A stretch of DNA of 9,160 bases from Clostridiales bacterium (lineage in GTDB: Bacteria; Bacillota; Clostridia; Oscillospirales; Ruminococcaceae): NCBI GenBank assembly GCA_012523875.1, contig JAAYSW010000156.1:1-9160 (forward strand), in the 5' to 3' direction. The first letter of the stretch is position 1. Each line of letters starts with the position of its first letter. A program made the translations under genes and the position numbers. Below the pieces are notes generated by a model. The model was not told the origin of the DNA and did not search any database. It saw nothing but the letters and a program-made list of their open reading frames with translations. Below, piece by piece: positions 7,801-9,160 of the stretch.

Positions 7801-8162
7801 CTAGTTAAATTATTCATCATAATAATATATTCTTTTTTTGTTTCCTTATTTAAAACATCACCAATTAATTTACAATGGATAGTACCATTATGAGTATTAA
7901 CTTCTAATTCAAGATTGTGTATACTATGTTTATTATTTATAGCTTTAATCAAATTTTCTTTCACAGCAACATTAGGAAATAAATTAATTTCATCTATAGT
8001 TTTACCAATTAAATTTTCTTTGTTATATCCTAATATTTCAATAAAAGCGGAATTAATTTTATTGAAGGTATTTTTTTCAGCATCAATTATAGCGGCGATA
8101 GAAGGGTTCAATTCAAAAAGGGTCTGAAACGAACCATTATTAATATTATCTAAACTATCCAT
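4860..8162 (-). CDS. Soluble hybrid histidine kinase / diguanylate cyclase (PAS-PAS-HisKA-HATPase-REC-REC-REC-GGDEF)
   Basis: This 1100-residue protein has no membrane segment, so it should sense a cytoplasmic signal. Two PAS domains (about 12-120 and 131-247) precede HisKA, with phospho-accepting His277 in MSHEIRTPLNG. The HATPase follows (about 340-495), with N-box Asn394, DTGVGI (426-431) and GSGLGLYIS. Receiver 1 (about 512-630) is degenerate: GNN replaces the acidic pocket and Ser566 the Asp, though Lys618 remains. Receiver 2 (656-775) keeps Glu664/Asp665/Asp666 and Lys761, but the phospho-acceptor is Asn708. Receiver 3 (806-925) is complete (Asp813, Asp814, Asp856, Thr886, Lys908). The GGDEF domain (932-1098) has LDIDNFKKYND, the active signature GGEEF (1016-1020) and an RPSD inhibitory site (1007-1010), so cyclic di-GMP synthesis with product feedback is likely. 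The start is ATG 8162-8160, with GGAG at 8173-8170. It lies between the CCA-enzyme gene and the acetyltransferase gene, probably in one unit with the latter. Confidence 0.95.
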   Translation of the reverse strand: MDSLDNINNGSFQTLFELNPSIAAIIDAEKNTFNKINSAFIEILGYNKENLIGKTIDEINLFPNVAVKENLIKAINNKHSIHNLELEVNTHNGTIHCKLIGDVLNKETKKEYIIMMNNLTSQKNVEDNLKSAEFKIMTILDTLPIQSWIKDLNGVYLDVNKEFLDTWGKSLDQVLGCTDADIFPMEVAKQYSERDKIVIESGERTHFEEVIYNEKGRFFYETYKSPIRNASGEICGTFGISKDITNKKRIAAELVKSKELAEAHSEAKSMFLANMSHEIRTPLNGLMGFLQLLDNTQLTQQQLEFLNNIKISSKMLKIVTDDILDVSKIYFQGIKLENFQFDLHKTIENAIIPFTADIYNKKVDLNLFIHPNVPQFALGDPVKLRQAISNIFYNAIKFTEKGSILVVAILDNENEGKYKISFKIKDTGVGIPQKAIKELFSPFKRANNTIYNKAEGSGLGLYISKSIINKMNGSIRVKSKVGIGTTFIFDVWLEKTEARLKNSKQNYSKLKNKKVLIVGNNTTSNSIIKNYLNEKKVVSVENRNGIDTIAEIMKSNGCNYNAIIISHDLYDIDPYELISVVKTIYSTKYIPIFLILPRKMTNKLPFNDLSESIGIIYKPFRKDDLYNSLIKAFKNSSTHGTNETLIHESSMPFPDNKVKLLIAEDDQVIIDSITSHISDAYYDYDIVYNGQEAVIAFANSDYDVIIMNCNMPVMDGYEATKQIRQIESNVKYTPIIGLSTTSNQYHANKCFKAGMDEFVIKPLDLNSLEDIVKKYSTVSLVYSSKTKIMHSEKSFFDNMDFYPEIKQKVMIIDDTPMNLELLKIALTSEYDITIVINGKDALDIAYKNPPDIILLDVAMPGMDGYEILSKLRENEQTKDVPVVFLTALQDMESEEYGLKLGAIDFIRKPFSIPIVKAKLKNHLDLKKYKDFLKEISLIDPLTKTPNRRRFDEALSEEIKKANRSNSFLSLLMLDIDNFKKYNDTYGHIEGDECLIKIAKELKKTLKRPSDLVARWGGEEFTCLLPETDRKGAVKVAEKLRKAIRGLAIPHETSEVARVVTVSIGIVTLFPNDKLSKEDLLKQADDALYRAKDLGRDCVSL

Positions 8163-8191
8163 ATTACAACTCCATACATACTATTTAAAGT

Positions 8192-8221
8192 AATATACAC
8201 ACTTTATCATCTAATTTTCAC
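8192..8221 (-). promoter_or_regulatory. Possible promoter of the sensor kinase gene
   Basis: On the minus strand GTGAAA (8221-8216) and TATATT (8197-8192) are separated by 18 bases, with the start of transcription expected about 20-25 bases before the ATG. The -35 matches only 4 of 6 positions, so this is weak. No convincing GC-rich terminator separates the CCA-enzyme gene from this gap, so read-through from upstream is also possible. Confidence 0.33.
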
Positions 8222-8281
8222 ATATTACCTTATTAAAGTAAATATTTAAGTGTAAACTTTTTGTAAATTTTTATTGAATAA

Positions 8282-9160
8282 TTACAAATTCATGTACTTT
8301 AAAACTACTTCTTCCAATAATGCTTTTTTTGTATTTAATATTCTATTATTTATTACATCATTTAGCAAATGATTTAATATTTCACCAATCTCTTTGCCTT
8401 TAAACCCCATGCCTAGTAAATCATATCCATTGATACTTAATGATGAAAGGGAGATGCATTCATTTGCCGCTAAAATTTCTCTTGCTATTTGTTCAACATT
8501 ATTTAATACTTCAAGTTTATCAAGGCAAAAATCTTTCTTTGCACTTGCATCAGCCCTTTGCACATCAATAAGTTTGAAAAAAGTCTTTTCATCAAGATTT
8601 GCCATAACACGTTTTATACTTTTTTGACTCTCAAGCACATGGCTATGATATTTTATTAGTAAAACAACCTCTTCAATTGTTTTATTATCATATCTTAAGC
8701 GTTTTAATGCCTTTCTAGCGAATTCTGCACTTAGTTTTGCATGATTTATAAAATGTCCAAACCCTTTATCATCGAGAGTAAAACAGGCGGGTTTTCCAGA
8801 GTCATGTAAAAGCATTGCCAAACGAACTTCCCTATTTTGGCTAGCACGAGAAACGGCAAGAGCTGAATGTACCCATACATTATATCTATGATATTTACTA
8901 TGTTGTTCAAAGCCTATAGAATCTTTAATTTCAGGTAGGATTACAGCGATAACATCACTATATTCAGTAAGAATAGAGAACACATTATCACCCATAATAA
9001 GCTTATCTAATTCCATATGAATACGCTCAGGTGATATATCAAGAAGATTATATTTTAGCTTATGAATATAATTGCTTGTTTTATCTTCTATTTGAAAACC
9101 AAGTTGAGAAGAAAATCTCATAGCACGTAGAATTCGCAAAGAATCCTCTTGGAATCTAAG
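8282..9160 (-). CDS. cca: tRNA CCA-adding nucleotidyltransferase, HD-domain type, C-terminal two thirds (cut by the window end)
   Basis: The frame runs off the right edge of the window, and 293 codons including the stop are visible. A TTG at 9139-9137 is internal: codons before it read LRFQEDS and join LRILRAMRFSSQLGF, the conserved junction after the nucleotidyltransferase head domain. The enzyme builds or repairs the 3' CCA end of tRNAs from CTP and ATP without a template. The visible part contains the RNA-binding helical region (ISPERIHMELDKLI). It is followed by an HD domain, with HSKYHRYNVWVHS, LLHDSGKP, GHFINHAK and RADAS supplying H...HD...D metal ligands. The C-terminal domain contains INGYDLLGMGFKGKEIGEILNHLL, where the family usually has NGxDLxxLGxxxGxxIGxIL. 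The catalytic GS and DxD motifs lie beyond the edge. A poly(A) polymerase is the alternative in this superfamily, but HD plus this tail favours CCA. The gene ends 119 bp before the sensor kinase gene. Confidence 0.93.
   Translation of the reverse strand, partial: LRFQEDSLRILRAMRFSSQLGFQIEDKTSNYIHKLKYNLLDISPERIHMELDKLIMGDNVFSILTEYSDVIAVILPEIKDSIGFEQHSKYHRYNVWVHSALAVSRASQNREVRLAMLLHDSGKPACFTLDDKGFGHFINHAKLSAEFARKALKRLRYDNKTIEEVVLLIKYHSHVLESQKSIKRVMANLDEKTFFKLIDVQRADASAKKDFCLDKLEVLNNVEQIAREILAANECISLSSLSINGYDLLGMGFKGKEIGEILNHLLNDVINNRILNTKKALLEEVVLKYMNL

Noticed and set aside
9137..9139. TTG as the true start of the CCA-adding enzyme.
   Set aside because: The preceding in-frame residues (LRFQEDS) belong to the conserved motif of the family, so the gene continues beyond the window.
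1..9160. CRISPR arrays, tRNA genes, insertion sequences or a defence island.
   Set aside because: No regularly spaced repeats, cloverleaf-like segments, transposase or nuclease motifs were seen. Every long frame is a metabolic, secreted or signalling gene, or the one unknown protein.

Overview
This AT-rich window has strong Shine-Dalgarno sites, an A-type flavoprotein of the kind common in anaerobes, and a secreted family 9 cellulase that ends in a dockerin-like segment. Together these point to an anaerobic, plant-fibre-degrading member of the Clostridia, probably a gut or rumen Lachnospiraceae or Ruminococcus-like organism. That placement is inferred from gene content and composition; no species marker is present.

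The left half (1-4236) is read on the + strand. It opens with the 3' end of an FprA-type diiron flavoprotein (O2 or NO reduction). A hairpin follows, then a complete 5'-methylthioadenosine/S-adenosylhomocysteine nucleosidase (mtnN). Next is an unusual terminator whose 3' arm overlaps a near-consensus promoter for a 215-residue protein I do not recognise. A second good promoter and a strong ribosome binding site lead into a 737-residue secreted cellulase. Its layout is signal peptide, GH9 catalytic domain, CBM3c-like module, linker, and a short lysine-rich C-terminus with only one recognisable dockerin calcium loop.

A perfect 15-bp hairpin (4201-4236) separates this block from the right half, which is read on the - strand towards it. 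In transcription order the right half holds the C-terminal two thirds of a tRNA CCA-adding enzyme (cut by the window edge), a 119-bp gap with a possible promoter, a large soluble hybrid histidine kinase, and, 17 bp later, a maltose/galactoside-type O-acetyltransferase. The kinase layout is PAS-PAS-HisKA-HATPase-REC-REC-REC-GGDEF. The first two receivers lack the phospho-accepting aspartate (Ser and Asn in its place), while the third receiver and the GGDEF domain look intact. It therefore reads as a one-polypeptide route from an intracellular signal to cyclic di-GMP synthesis.

The cellulase and the signalling gene are convergent, so nothing here shows joint control. No tRNA, rRNA, CRISPR array, insertion sequence or integrase was seen. 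I found no clear evidence of a new multi-gene system. The most notable points are the pseudo-receivers, the reduced dockerin, the promoter-terminator overlap and the uncharacterised 215-residue protein.
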